From positions 1 through 23,170 of the forward strand of contig CAZYXP010000040.1 in the NCBI GenBank assembly GCA_964651325.1: a DNA stretch of 23,170 nt, given 5' to 3'. The notes under the pieces are model-generated. The model ran no database searches, had not been told where the DNA came from, and saw nothing but the letters and a program-made list of their open reading frames with translations. The DNA is from JADFOB01 sp964651325. GTDB taxonomy: Bacteria > Planctomycetota > Phycisphaerae > UBA1845. Positions 1 through 9,142 of this stretch are shown here, one piece after another. Both the position numbers and the translations under genes were made by a program. The stretch's first letter is position 1; each line of letters begins with the position of its first letter.

Positions 1-422
1 TCTCGAACAAGCAACTGCGGCGGTACATGCAGGAGGCCAACGGCAACAAGCGGAACACGATCGTCGTCTTCCAGGAGTTGCTCGAGCGGCGTCTGGACAA
101 CGTCGTCCGGAGGGCTTCGTGGTGCCGCACGATCTGGCAGGCCCGCCAAATGGTCGCCCACGGCCACTTCCTGGTCAACGGACGCAGGGTCGATCGCCCC
201 TCGTTTCGGGTCAAGCCCGGCGACGTCATCAGCACCAAGGATCGCAGCAAGAAATTCGTCAAAGCGGCCGCTGAAACGGCGGAAGTCGTTTTCAATCCAT
301 CCTGGCTAGGTGTTGAGCAAGAAAAGGTGGAAGCCGAAGTCAAGGCTCTTCCCACGCCGGAAGAAACACGGCTCCCGTTTGAGGTCAATTTCAGCCTCAT
401 CGTTGAATTCTACACTCGATAG
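1..422 (+). CDS. rpsD: 30S ribosomal protein S4, C-terminal part (5' end outside window)
   Basis: Small-subunit ribosomal protein S4, a primary 16S rRNA binder. The reading frame is open from the left edge of the window (first full codon at base 3, reading SNKQLRRYMQEANGNKRN), so the true start lies upstream and the ATG at 27 is internal. The visible 140 residues hold the family core: ELLERRLDNVVRRA, then the S4 RNA-binding domain with QARQMVAHGHFLVNGRRVD and KPGDVIS, and the usual ending LIVEFYTR before TAG. The last 40 residues are typical of S4 in length and content. The N-terminal zinc-binding or zinc-free region cannot be judged because it is missing. No other ribosomal gene is visible beside it. 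The identification is secure. Confidence 0.97.
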   Translation, partial: SNKQLRRYMQEANGNKRNTIVVFQELLERRLDNVVRRASWCRTIWQARQMVAHGHFLVNGRRVDRPSFRVKPGDVISTKDRSKKFVKAAAETAEVVFNPSWLGVEQEKVEAEVKALPTPEETRLPFEVNFSLIVEFYTR

Positions 423-791
423 TCGACCCACCAAGGGCTTGCTAAGCGCACGGTGTGCTATCGGGGCGTGGCGTGCTTCTTTCTTGGGGCGGCACGCCCC
501 CGAGCCGCGGGCTTTAGCCCGCGCGGCCACCCGGACGCGCACACGTACGAGTGAAGCGTTTCCATGCCTGCGCGTCTGGGGCGTGCAGACAAATGCAGCT
601 GAGAGCATCTCGCTTCCGACGTACCGCGCGTACAGTTCTTCCGAGAAACAGGGTTTTGCACAGGAATTCTCTGAAATCCGGGAATATTCTCACCCAAAAT
701 TCAGCTTTAGGCACAGGTTGCGCGCGCTCGCAAGTGGCAGCTCGAAAGTTGTCCGCGCCCGCATCCCCCCTGACGCTCTGGACCCTATGCC
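423..791. other. Intergenic region with a GC palindrome repeat
   Basis: This 369-base space between rpsD and the DUF3179 gene has no convincing gene; the open frames crossing it have no ribosome-binding site or recognisable protein. It holds the 19-bp string GAGCCGCGGGCTTTAGCCC at 502-520, which recurs at 15525-15543. No clear sigma-70 promoter or T-tailed terminator was found. Confidence 0.6.
502..522. repeat. GCGGGCTTTAGCCCGC palindrome, copy 1
   Basis: A perfect inverted repeat at 507-522 (7-bp arms around TT) inside a 19-bp string (502-520) that is repeated exactly at 15525-15543. It lies downstream of rpsD, so it might form a transcript-end hairpin, but there is no T-run after it. Confidence 0.6.
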
Positions 792-1670
792 ATGACGGAA
801 GAAACAACATCGCGCCGCCCCAAGGCCTCGTGGATCCATTGGATGCTAACGATCGGTCTGCTCGCATTTGGCGGGCAACAGCTCGCGGCAGGCGTGCTCC
901 GCTATTACCAGCCCAAGACTGCCTCGGCCCAATCCAATACGCACGCCAACGATGCCAGCGCCACCTCGGCCAAGCCAAAGCCCAAATTGGGCAAGATTCG
1001 CCGCGAGGGGTCCGAGCAATTCCTCTGGGCCAAAGGGTCCAAGAACCCTAAGGAAGCATCGTCCGAATGGTTCGATATGAGCAACTCACCGGTAAAGCTG
1101 GAGCAGGTTCAGTACGGGATCGGGAAAGATACCATCCCCTCCATCGATCATCCGATTTTTGTCGCGCCCGACGATCCGGCGTTGCTGGAGCGTTGGCATG
1201 CCAAGAAAACATCGGATCTGAACAGGCTTAGCGTGATTGGATACGCCCACAACGGCGACGTACGCGCGTACCCGATCAAGCTATTGAATCGCCATGAATT
1301 GGTCAACGATACCGTCGGCGGCAAACCCGTCACGGTCGGATGGTGACCGCTCGATCAACTGTCCGTCGTGTACGGACGAGAAGTCGGCGATCAGGTAACC
1401 ACCTTCGGCACCACGGGCTACACGCTAAACAATGTGTTCTTGCTCTACGATCGCCTGACCGGGACGGTATGGTATCCGCTGGATGACGGCGCGTTTGACG
1501 GCGTGGGTGGCAAGAAGCTCGGCGCCCAAATCCCCTTCATCACCAAGCCGCCCGTGGTTCCGCTGGGCGAGTGGATCAAGGAGCACCCAGACACAACGGT
1601 CCTACTCGGCGATGCCCCGAAGCCTGAAGACGAGAAGCCCAAGCACAGCTCCGGCGCGCGTTTGCCTTAG
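792..1670 (+). CDS. DUF3179 protein with in-frame UGA, candidate selenoprotein
   Basis: DUF3179-family protein of unknown function, read as one 292-codon gene with a TGA at codon 185 (1344-1346). Residues 14-33 form a membrane anchor or signal segment. The family core follows: VIGYAHNGDVRAYPIKLLNRHELVNDTVGG, then VGW-TGA-PLDQ, then TFGTTGYTLNNVFLLYDR and TVWYPLDDG. As I recall the family, the segment after VNDTVGG reads Tyr-Cys-Pro-Leu-Cys; here it is Trp-TGA-Pro-Leu-Asp, so TGA falls on the first Cys. The 108 codons after TGA stay in frame, show no second stop and keep family motifs. A hairpin suited to a bacterial SECIS lies 14-31 bases after the TGA. TGA is a normal stop in at least six other genes here, so a changed genetic code is excluded. 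Alternatives: a fresh nonsense mutation or a sequence error. No Sec-machinery gene is in the window. The start has no clear ribosome-binding site. Confidence 0.75.
1347..1392 (+). promoter_or_regulatory. Candidate bacterial SECIS-like hairpin
   Basis: Directly after the in-frame TGA (1344-1346) lies a perfect 6-bp stem, GTCCGT (1361-1366) with ACGGAC (1372-1377), closing the five-base loop CGTGT. Twenty bases separate the TGA from the loop, and the second loop base is G. This agrees with the published bacterial SECIS rules as I remember them: loop about 16-37 bases from UGA, with a G in the first two loop positions. GATC at 1353-1356 and 1389-1392 could add a lower stem. Six base pairs can arise by chance, so this is supportive only. 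Confidence 0.5.
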
Positions 1671-1698
1671 CGCAAAGCTGCCTTGATGGCGTATCGCC

Positions 1699-1744
1699 TG
1701 TAGCACAGCGGCGCTCCACTGTAGCACAGCGGCCCTCCGCTGTG
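1699..1744 (+). repeat. TGTAGC hairpin repeats, truncated and full copy in tandem
   Basis: Two adjoining copies begin with TGTAGCACAGCGG. The first (1699-1718) has lost its 3' arm. The second (1720-1744) pairs CACAGCGG (1725-1732) with CCGCTGTG (1737-1744) around the loop CCCT. They lie just past the stop of the DUF3179 gene and belong to the dispersed intergenic family described in the findings. Confidence 0.75.
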
Positions 1745-1780
1745 TCTGGCCGATTATCCAGCGGTGAGAAACTGGGCCTA

Positions 1781-1805
1781 CCCAGCCGAGGACGGCTGGG
1801 CTACA
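1781..1805 (-). repeat. TGTAGC hairpin repeat
   Basis: On the minus strand this reads TGTAG, then arm CCCAGCCG, loop TCCT and arm CGGCTGGG: a perfect 8-bp stem (1781-1788 with 1793-1800). It sits between the convergent ends of the DUF3179 and cytochrome b genes, so it could also act as a transcript-end hairpin. Confidence 0.75.
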
Positions 1806-1851
1806 CACGACTGACCCAACCCCACAGGACGCACTGGGTGCCATGGTCCTG

Positions 1852-3066
1852 TCAATGGCCGGCACCGGGCGATTCCTCGCCGCCGATTTGATTGGGATCG
1901 GCTGAATCCGTACCCGCCGGATCCGCCTCGATTTTGTGCGGCCAACCCAACAAATCAATATGGTACGTCGTCCCGAAGACGCTGACGTCGGTGGAAGAAA
2001 TATGACCCAAGTATCCCAAGAACATCGCGCTGAGCAGACCAACGAGCCCGATGCCAACTGCCAAAGGACGTTTTCGAGGATGTCGCTCTTTGCCTCGATC
2101 CAAAAACGGCCAGAGCAGCAACAGCAAAAATGGCACCGAACACGCGAAGATGCCCACGATCGCCCCATACGGACCTTCAAAATACTTCAATAGCTGGTAG
2201 CTCGGCAGGAAGTACCATTCCGGTTTGATGTGCTCGGGCGTCATCAGCGCATTGGCCGGCTCGCCGATCTCCCACGGGCTCAACACGGAAAGCGTCACCA
2301 GCACCGCAAACAGCAGGACGGCCACCACGCCTTCCTTGGCCACATGCACCGGGAAGAACGGAATGCCATGCTTCGGCTCGAGAGGTTTTTCCTCTCCCAC
2401 GCGTTCCAGCGTCGCCAAGTTGTTCAATCGCATCAAGAAAAGGTGAACGGCTACCAGCCCCGTCAGCACCCACGGCAGAATAATCACATGGACCACGAAG
2501 AAACGCGAAAGCGTTTCGCCGGTCACCGCGTCGCCGCCTCGGAGAAAATATTGTAGCCAACCCCCGATTAGCGGAACCTTGTTCGCCGACTCTGTTCCGA
2601 CCGTAGTCGCCCAAAAAGCGATCTGATTCCACGGCAACAGGTACCCCGTAAACCCAAAGGTGATCGTCACGATGAAAATCAAGACGCCGGAGACCCAGGT
2701 GAGCTCGCGCGGCCGCTTGTACGAGCCCATGAAAAAGGTCCGCGTCATATGCAGCACGAGCGCCAGGATCATCAGCGACGCACCCCACGCATGCACCTGC
2801 CGATACAGCCAGCCAAAGTGAACCTCAGCGGTGATGAATTTGATCGACTCGTGCGCCGCCTCCGGGGTGGGGCGGTAGTAGATAAGCAGTAGCACGCCCG
2901 TCACCGTCTGACTGATGAACAGCAGTAGCGATAGGCTTCCGTAGATGTGCAACCAGCCCGTACGCGGAGGAAGCCGCTTGTGCGCCTGCTTGTCCACGAA
3001 GGCGCGCGCAAACTCCATGTCGTACCGCGATTCAAAGAATCGTCTGAATCCGTCACCCAAACTCAT
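1852..3066 (-). CDS. Cytochrome b of a bc-type complex (b6-like haem spacing)
   Basis: Membrane cytochrome b (404 aa), the quinol-oxidising core of a bc1/b6f-like complex, last gene of the three-gene operon. The N-terminal half carries two haem-ligand pairs, H92/H106 and H193/H208. Spacings of 14 and 15 residues match cytochrome b6 rather than mitochondrial-type cytochrome b (14 and 14). The residue aligned with the b6 cysteine that binds haem c(i) is isoleucine (about I41), so that extra haem is not expected. The C-terminal half has the Qo-site PEWY motif (residues 282-285, in KPEWYFLPSYQLLKYF) and further membrane segments, so the b6 and subunit-IV parts are fused in one protein. The tail of about 45 residues is polar and acidic. 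Start ATG at 3066 is preceded by a modest GAAAGG. The gap to the Rieske gene is 82 bases. Confidence 0.95.
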   Translation of the reverse strand: MSLGDGFRRFFESRYDMEFARAFVDKQAHKRLPPRTGWLHIYGSLSLLLFISQTVTGVLLLIYYRPTPEAAHESIKFITAEVHFGWLYRQVHAWGASLMILALVLHMTRTFFMGSYKRPRELTWVSGVLIFIVTITFGFTGYLLPWNQIAFWATTVGTESANKVPLIGGWLQYFLRGGDAVTGETLSRFFVVHVIILPWVLTGLVAVHLFLMRLNNLATLERVGEEKPLEPKHGIPFFPVHVAKEGVVAVLLFAVLVTLSVLSPWEIGEPANALMTPEHIKPEWYFLPSYQLLKYFEGPYGAIVGIFACSVPFLLLLLWPFLDRGKERHPRKRPLAVGIGLVGLLSAMFLGYLGHISSTDVSVFGTTYHIDLLGWPHKIEADPAGTDSADPNQIGGEESPGAGH

Positions 3067-3148
3067 GCTGTCGGTAACCTTTCACCGAATGCGATGGCCG
3101 AAGCCCCATCACGCGGCCCCGCCGCAGCGGCCCCCATTGCGCGGCCGC

Positions 3149-3589
3149 TCACGCCTTACCGGTCACAAAAACCTTGCCGCCAACTTCCTTGATCTGATAC
3201 TCCGGCAGCGCACGCGGCGGCGGGCCGGATACGACTGCTCCGTCCATGCCAAAAACTGCCGCATGACAGGGGCACTTGAACAATCCGTCGGCACCATCCC
3301 ACGAGACCAGACAGCCCAGATGAGTGCATGACGCGGAAAACGCCTTGAACCCCGATCGCTGACGAACCACGATGACCGCCAGTCCCCCAACCTGCAAGGT
3401 CTTGGCCTGCCCCACCTGCATGGCGTCGGCGCCGTCCACTTCGACCTTTTCGGCGCCCTTACCCTTGGCGGCCGGCCAGAGATACATCAGCGCGGGTATC
3501 GTGAGCGCCACCGCCGATATGGACGAAAAAAGTGCCACCACCAAGTCCAGGAAACCACGGCGATTCATTGTCTTGGGCTTGTCCATCAT
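3149..3589 (-). CDS. Rieske 2Fe-2S protein of the bc-type complex
   Basis: Rieske iron-sulfur subunit (146 aa) that takes an electron from quinol at the Qo site. The N-terminus has NRRGFLDLV followed by a hydrophobic stretch (residues 14-38), a Tat-like signal that probably stays as the membrane anchor. The cluster-binding boxes are complete: CTHLGC (C88, H90, C93) and CPCH (C106, C108, H109), followed by the proline-rich loop SGPPPRALP. Two consecutive ATG codons mark the start; GAGG lies a few bases upstream and overlaps the end of the cytochrome c gene, only nine bases away, which implies coupled translation. It lies between the cytochrome c and cytochrome b genes on the same strand, as expected for one complex. 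Confidence 0.96.
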   Translation of the reverse strand: MMDKPKTMNRRGFLDLVVALFSSISAVALTIPALMYLWPAAKGKGAEKVEVDGADAMQVGQAKTLQVGGLAVIVVRQRSGFKAFSASCTHLGCLVSWDGADGLFKCPCHAAVFGMDGAVVSGPPPRALPEYQIKEVGGKVFVTGKA

Positions 3590-3598
3590 CCCTCTTTC

Positions 3599-5092
3599 TC
3601 AGGCGCCCTTCTTGGGCATCGGAACAACGTATAGAGCTTTGAGCTGCTTGAACTTGGCATAAAGGACGGCTGCGAACAGCCCCGCGAACACCCAGATCGG
3701 AATCAGCAGCTTGTGCCGCCACAGCAACCCCGCATCCAATTCATCGAGCTCGGCCTCAACCTGATCGCACACGGCGTGAACCTCTTGCGCTTTGGCGGCC
3801 ACCTTCTCGGCGCTAAGCGTGTGCTGAAGCGGCGCAAGCCCGACCAAGTGCGTCCTGGCATCCTGAAACGCGAACTCCTGAGCGTCCGTAAGCAACACGC
3901 CGTGACGCATGTCGGCCAATCGGCTTGCCGTTTTGATGTACGCACGCTCCGCCTCGGCGATCGTATCGAGTAAGGCGAATTGCTTCTGAAGACTCTCGTC
4001 CTCCTCCACCTCTTCGTGGCACTCCAGACAACTTTCCAAAGCCTGATTCAACAGCCGTTTGGGCGCAGGATGCACGCCCTCGGAAATCTGCGCCGGCGTC
4101 GGATTTCGGTAGACCTCCTGTATACCGGCATACAGGATGCTCATCATCGCCGTGGATTGCGTTACCCGTTCGATCTTGTGATGAAAACTCCCCTCACCGC
4201 CGCCGTGGCATTGAACGCAACCGCGGAAATCCTCCTGGTCCGCATGGACTGTTGACGCGAACGCCTGCGATGCGGCGACGTGGCACCTGCCGCATACCGT
4301 GCTCACCGATTCAAAACCGACCGGCGCGGCCGCATGATTGCCGTGGCATGTCGCGCAATTCGGGGCGCCGGTATCATGCTGATCTAGCAGCATGCGCCCA
4401 TGAACGCTCTGACGATATTCGTCCACGATGCCCACCCCAATGCCGAATTCTTTCATCAAGCCCGCGTCCGCGTGGCAGCGGCCACACGTGTCGGGAATAT
4501 TAAGCGCGTGCGTCTTGCTCTTGGGGTTCTTGCCGCCGAGGATTTCATGGGATCCGTGGCAATCCACGCACACGGCCACCCTATCGTCGCCCTTTTCCCG
4601 AAGCGTTTTGCCGTGGCCGCTCGTCCAGTAGCGACTCAATTGGTCGGTTCGCAAACTGTAGGGATTCATGCGCACCACATCCGAATGGCACGAACCGCAT
4701 AGCTCCGGAATTTGGTTCCTGGCCGGCTTGCCGGTAAAAGAATCGCCATGATCGAAGTCGCCGCGTCGGCCAACCACGCCGGCAGCAAGAAGCTGAGCCT
4801 GCGAGGCGGGCAACGGGTACGCCGCAGCTCCTCCGTGACAGTCGCTGCAAGCCAACGAGCCATGCACGGACCGTTCAAACTCCCCGGCCTGTTGCGCATG
4901 ACAATCCATGCAACTCAGCGGCTTGTCGGCGGCATGCAACGCCGGAGCGGCCCCCATAGACAGAATGAGACCCCACGCCACGAAGGCCACCCCGCAGCAC
5001 CTCGACCGCAAATGAAAATCGAACGGTCGGCTAGAGCGCAATCGCAAGTCATATCCTCGCATGGATCGCCATCGTTTCGGTGCATCGGTCAT
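3599..5092 (-). CDS. Nine-haem cytochrome c, membrane anchored, bc-complex operon
   Basis: Multihaem c-type cytochrome (497 aa from this start), first gene of the operon with Rieske and cytochrome b. Nine CxxCH motifs are visible: CMDCH, CSDCH, CGSCH, CVDCH, CGRCH, CATCH, CGRCH, CVQCH and CLECH. A hydrophobic signal segment (about residues 31-54, ending ALHA) precedes the first motif. After the last haem comes a roughly 100-residue helical region without haems, then one membrane helix (about 462-479, LLIPIWVFAGLFAAVLYA) and a short basic tail. Most of the protein should lie outside the cytoplasmic membrane. It probably replaces the usual cytochrome c1 or f as electron acceptor. The frame opens at 5173, but a promoter at 5163-5190 would start RNA near 5155, so I favour ATG 5092; ATG 5062 is also possible. 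No strong ribosome-binding site separates them. Confidence 0.9.
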   Translation of the reverse strand: MTDAPKRWRSMRGYDLRLRSSRPFDFHLRSRCCGVAFVAWGLILSMGAAPALHAADKPLSCMDCHAQQAGEFERSVHGSLACSDCHGGAAAYPLPASQAQLLAAGVVGRRGDFDHGDSFTGKPARNQIPELCGSCHSDVVRMNPYSLRTDQLSRYWTSGHGKTLREKGDDRVAVCVDCHGSHEILGGKNPKSKTHALNIPDTCGRCHADAGLMKEFGIGVGIVDEYRQSVHGRMLLDQHDTGAPNCATCHGNHAAAPVGFESVSTVCGRCHVAASQAFASTVHADQEDFRGCVQCHGGGEGSFHHKIERVTQSTAMMSILYAGIQEVYRNPTPAQISEGVHPAPKRLLNQALESCLECHEEVEEDESLQKQFALLDTIAEAERAYIKTASRLADMRHGVLLTDAQEFAFQDARTHLVGLAPLQHTLSAEKVAAKAQEVHAVCDQVEAELDELDAGLLWRHKLLIPIWVFAGLFAAVLYAKFKQLKALYVVPMPKKGA

Positions 5093-5162
5093 GATCCAGG
5101 GGTCCGTCCGTATAGTGCCATAATTGAGGCATTGTCCGGCGCCCGCCGAACGTGAACGCGGT

Positions 5163-5190
5163 AGTATAGTCATTGCCGGATCGGCATCAA
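5163..5190 (-). promoter_or_regulatory. Candidate sigma-70 promoter of the bc-complex operon
   Basis: On the minus strand: TTGATG (-35, 5190-5185), a 16-base spacer and TATACT (-10, 5168-5163). It lies 70 bases before the preferred start of the nine-haem cytochrome gene. This is a motif match only. Confidence 0.45.
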
Positions 5191-5363
5191 CAAAAAAGGC
5201 GGAGGTTTTTGGCCCGCCCCCATGTCGCTGACGCGCACCTTGCGTTTTCTATCCATATTGCCACAGCTCATGTGGTCATACAAGACGCCGTCGCGCATGC
5301 TCCGGCCAACGTGGCCTGCCCGAATACCCCATACACCTATCAGACGGTTGACGCCCAATCACC

Positions 5364-5921
5364 TCAACCCGGTGCGATCGGCATGGAAATCGGCGCTGTC
5401 GTTGGCGCACGCCTCGCCTTGGCACGCGCCGCCCGGAACGCCACCAGATTCGCAACCATTGCCTTTGTCAAGATCACAATCAACACAACCGCAACCCAGC
5501 GATACTTGGATTTCGGTGGCGGCGAGCCGATGCGTTCCGCGATGCGCTGCTGCTGGGCCGGATCAAACGGCGTCCCACATTCCGGACACCGGTGCGTCGG
5601 CAGACCCTGCAACGAGTAACCACATCGACGACAGCAAAAAGCGCGTCGTTCGATGACCACAACTTTCTCGAACAGACAAAGCATAGCAAGACACGTGCCA
5701 ACGTTCACAGCGATCGTTGCTGCCAGCCCATAATCCTGGACCCGGAAAAACTCAAGCAACACGTAAACGACGCCAAGCCAAAGCCCCACTGCCAGGAACC
5801 GCCGCTTGACGTCGATTGCGAGCACGGAACTGCAATCGTTGCACTGAAATCGACCCCAGGCTGTGGTTCGAAACGCACGGAAGAAGGAGATGCGTGCGCG
5901 GCAGTTCGGGCATTCAATCAT
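5364..5921 (-). CDS. Membrane protein with two zinc ribbons, function unknown
   Basis: A 185-residue protein with two predicted metal sites and three membrane segments. The N-terminal ribbon uses C4/C7 and C27/C30 (CPNC and CNDC). Hydrophobic segments follow at about 41-58 and 66-84. The second ribbon, CRRCGYSLQGLPTHRCPECG (C97/C100 and C112/C115), is the short motif that, in my experience, recurs in many small planctomycete membrane proteins. A third hydrophobic stretch is at about 142-163, followed by a basic and proline-rich tail. The ribbons probably face the cytoplasm. The start is ATG 5921 with a weak GGTGAG upstream. It is monocistronic here, read in the same direction as the bc operon but upstream of it. 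I do not assign a function; it is not clearly a zinc-ribbon transcription factor. Confidence 0.85.
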   Translation of the reverse strand: MIECPNCRARISFFRAFRTTAWGRFQCNDCSSVLAIDVKRRFLAVGLWLGVVYVLLEFFRVQDYGLAATIAVNVGTCLAMLCLFEKVVVIERRAFCCRRCGYSLQGLPTHRCPECGTPFDPAQQQRIAERIGSPPPKSKYRWVAVVLIVILTKAMVANLVAFRAARAKARRAPTTAPISMPIAPG

Positions 5922-6291
5922 CGTGATCTCACCAAACTACAGCTGACGAGTTGGGCCATACCGCGATCGTCACTGCGTGAAGTACCACTTTTTCGACCGG
6001 CCGGCCCAAGTCAGGCCTTCCGCGGTCACCAGTCAGCAGCAAAGGCTACCACTGATATCGAATGCTGAACACGAGGCGATAATCGCCCGGTGTAGCCCGG
6101 ACGGCCCCGGCTGGCGGTTTTCGGGAAAACGGCCGCGGACGACCGTGCTACGTCTACGGTCGAGGACGACCGTTCTACATCCGTTGGCGACCGGCTCATG
6201 AGTCGCTACGATGCCGACGCACGCGCGTTACGGGGCATCCTGCGACGCGGTAGACAGACTACCCCCAACCGCTCGTTTCAAGGAGAGCTCC
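5922..6291. other. Intergenic region with TGTAGC hairpins
   Basis: A 370-base divergent space between the zinc-ribbon gene and the M2 peptidase gene. I see no gene in it. Bases 6091-6179 hold one degenerate and two clear copies of the TGTAGC hairpin family. No convincing promoter pair was found. Confidence 0.6.
6129..6179 (-). repeat. Two TGTAGC-type hairpins in tandem
   Basis: Read on the minus strand, the first unit is TGTAG-A-ACGGTCG-TCCT-CGACCGT (arms 6156-6162 and 6167-6173, perfect 7 bp). The second is GTAGC-ACGGTCG-TCCG-CGGCCGT (arms 6129-6135 and 6140-6146, 7 bp with one G-T pair). A further degenerate start, TGTAGCCCGG, is at 6091 on the plus strand. Confidence 0.7.
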
Positions 6292-8130
<1,839 letters not shown>

Positions 8131-8315
8131 CCGCATTGGTTCCGATAACCTGCAGATGATCCACGGCGGACCACCACCGAGGTTGGTCGGGGCCCATAGA
8201 AAAGCGGTCAAGCGACGGGCGAGGGCGACCGGATGTGGCGCGGTCGCCCCCGGCCGCTTGCTCGAAGGGCGATACCGGAAAGAAAGGGTTTTCCGGCCAA
8301 TTCAAACAAAATTAA

Positions 8316-8345
8316 CGCCTGCGCCCGATTTTTCGGACGCAGGCG
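8316..8345. terminator. GC-rich inverted repeat, possible terminator
   Basis: Perfect 8-bp arms CGCCTGCG (8316-8323) and CGCAGGCG (8338-8345), extended inward by CCG/CGG past one mismatch, enclosing ATTTTT. It follows the M2 peptidase gene by about 185 bases. The T-rich flank (TTAATTTTG) is on the minus-strand side, so as a T-tailed terminator it would work better for minus-strand RNA. Confidence 0.35.
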
Positions 8346-8430
8346 AGGGTTGTTCCGACCTCGAACCCATATGGAATTGGAGGCTTCCACCTATACAAGC
8401 GTCAAAACTGGCAGAGTGTCACGAAAAAAC

Positions 8431-8459
8431 TTCAAGAAAAACAAGAAATCTGCTACGAT
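8431..8459 (+). promoter_or_regulatory. Candidate promoter of the ECF sigma gene
   Basis: TTCAAG (8431-8436), a 17-base spacer and TACGAT (8454-8459); the match is moderate. It would give a leader of about 25 bases before the TTG start at 8491. Confidence 0.35.
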
Positions 8460-8490
8460 CGTCCGTGAGTATAGTGAAGGAGGCGACGCT

Positions 8491-9102
8491 TTGATTGAAG
8501 ACTTACTTGAACGGGCAAGAGCGGGCGATTCCGAAGCGCTCATGAGCCTACTGCACCAAGCCGAGCCGGAATTGCGCCGTTTTGTTTCACGTGAAACACA
8601 CGCTAGCTATCAATCCCTATTCGAGACGGACGACGTCCTTCAGGTGACCTATTTCGAGGCGTTCTTGCGCATCGGTCAGTTTGCCCCAAATGGGCCTGAC
8701 TCCTTTCTCAATTGGCTCATACGCATCGCCAGGAACAACCTCCTCGACGCCGTGCGTCGGCAACAGCGAAAAAAGCGAATCCCGCTAGGTAAGCACCGTC
8801 AAACTGCCAACGATGGATCAACGCTGGATCGGCTGCTCGAGCTCGCGGGATCCCAAACATCCCCCAGCCGTACGGCCGCCACAGAAGAGGCCGGATTGCT
8901 GCTCAAGGACGCGTTGGGCCAGCTGCCGGAGGATTACGCAACGGTGATCCGGTTGGCGGATCTTGAAAATCGGCCAGTGTCTGAGGTAGCCGCGACCATG
9001 AATCGTGGAGTCGGCGCCATTTGGATGCTCCGAGCCCGCGCCCACGACCGATTGGCGGAATTGATGGGCACCTCCTCCAAGTTTTTCCTGGATGGGCGAT
9101 AG
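8491..9102 (+). CDS. ECF-type RNA polymerase sigma factor
   Basis: Extracytoplasmic-function sigma factor (203 aa) directing RNA polymerase to a set of target promoters. The start is chosen as TTG 8491 because AAGGAGG (8477-8483) is seven bases upstream; the open frame extends 86 codons further up but without support. Region 2 is seen in FETDDVLQVTYFEAF and in SFLNWLIRIARNNLLDAVRRQQRKKR. Region 4 is LGQLPEDYATVIRLADLENRPVSEVA followed by the helix-turn-helix MNRGVGAIWMLRARAHDRL. The linker of about 45 residues between them is polar. The Ser/Thr kinase gene starts 40 bases downstream on the same strand. Such ECF-kinase pairs are common in planctomycetes, so the kinase may control this sigma factor, but no anti-sigma gene is seen. 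Confidence 0.93.
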   Translation: MIEDLLERARAGDSEALMSLLHQAEPELRRFVSRETHASYQSLFETDDVLQVTYFEAFLRIGQFAPNGPDSFLNWLIRIARNNLLDAVRRQQRKKRIPLGKHRQTANDGSTLDRLLELAGSQTSPSRTAATEEAGLLLKDALGQLPEDYATVIRLADLENRPVSEVAATMNRGVGAIWMLRARAHDRLAELMGTSSKFFLDGR

Positions 9103-9142
9103 GTTCGCCGCGCCCCCATTGAATCAGGTTTGAAAGCCATCC

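Larger units (their letters stand above)
8131..8490. other. Intergenic leader region of the ECF/kinase unit
   Basis: A 360-base space. It holds an inverted repeat at 8316-8345, a likely promoter at 8431-8459 and the ribosome-binding site of the sigma gene at 8477-8483. An open frame runs through it into the sigma gene, but its upstream ATG codons lack ribosome-binding sites and lie before the promoter. Confidence 0.55.

Noticed and set aside
310..795. A plus-strand open frame across the rpsD 3' end and the following gap
   Set aside because: It overlaps rpsD in another frame, has no ribosome-binding site and gives an Arg/Ser-rich product without recognisable features.
1344..1346. A changed genetic code (TGA read as Trp or Gly)
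   Set aside because: TGA ends cytochrome b, Rieske, the nine-haem cytochrome, the zinc-ribbon protein, folP and the STAS gene at normal family lengths.
1368..1670. A separate gene starting at GTG 1368, or a plain pseudogene split at 1344
   Set aside because: There is no ribosome-binding site before 1368, the segment is only the second half of the DUF3179 domain, and the frame is intact on both sides of a single TGA at the family cysteine. Decay is still possible but is not the better reading.
5093..5173. Start of the nine-haem cytochrome at 5173
   Set aside because: A promoter-like pair at 5163-5190 would begin RNA near 5155, so that codon would not be transcribed, and the 27 extra residues precede the signal peptide without purpose.
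8233..8490. An 86-residue N-terminal extension of the ECF sigma factor
   Set aside because: It lies before the strong ribosome-binding site and partly before the promoter, contains the 8316-8345 inverted repeat, and has a composition unlike sigma factors.
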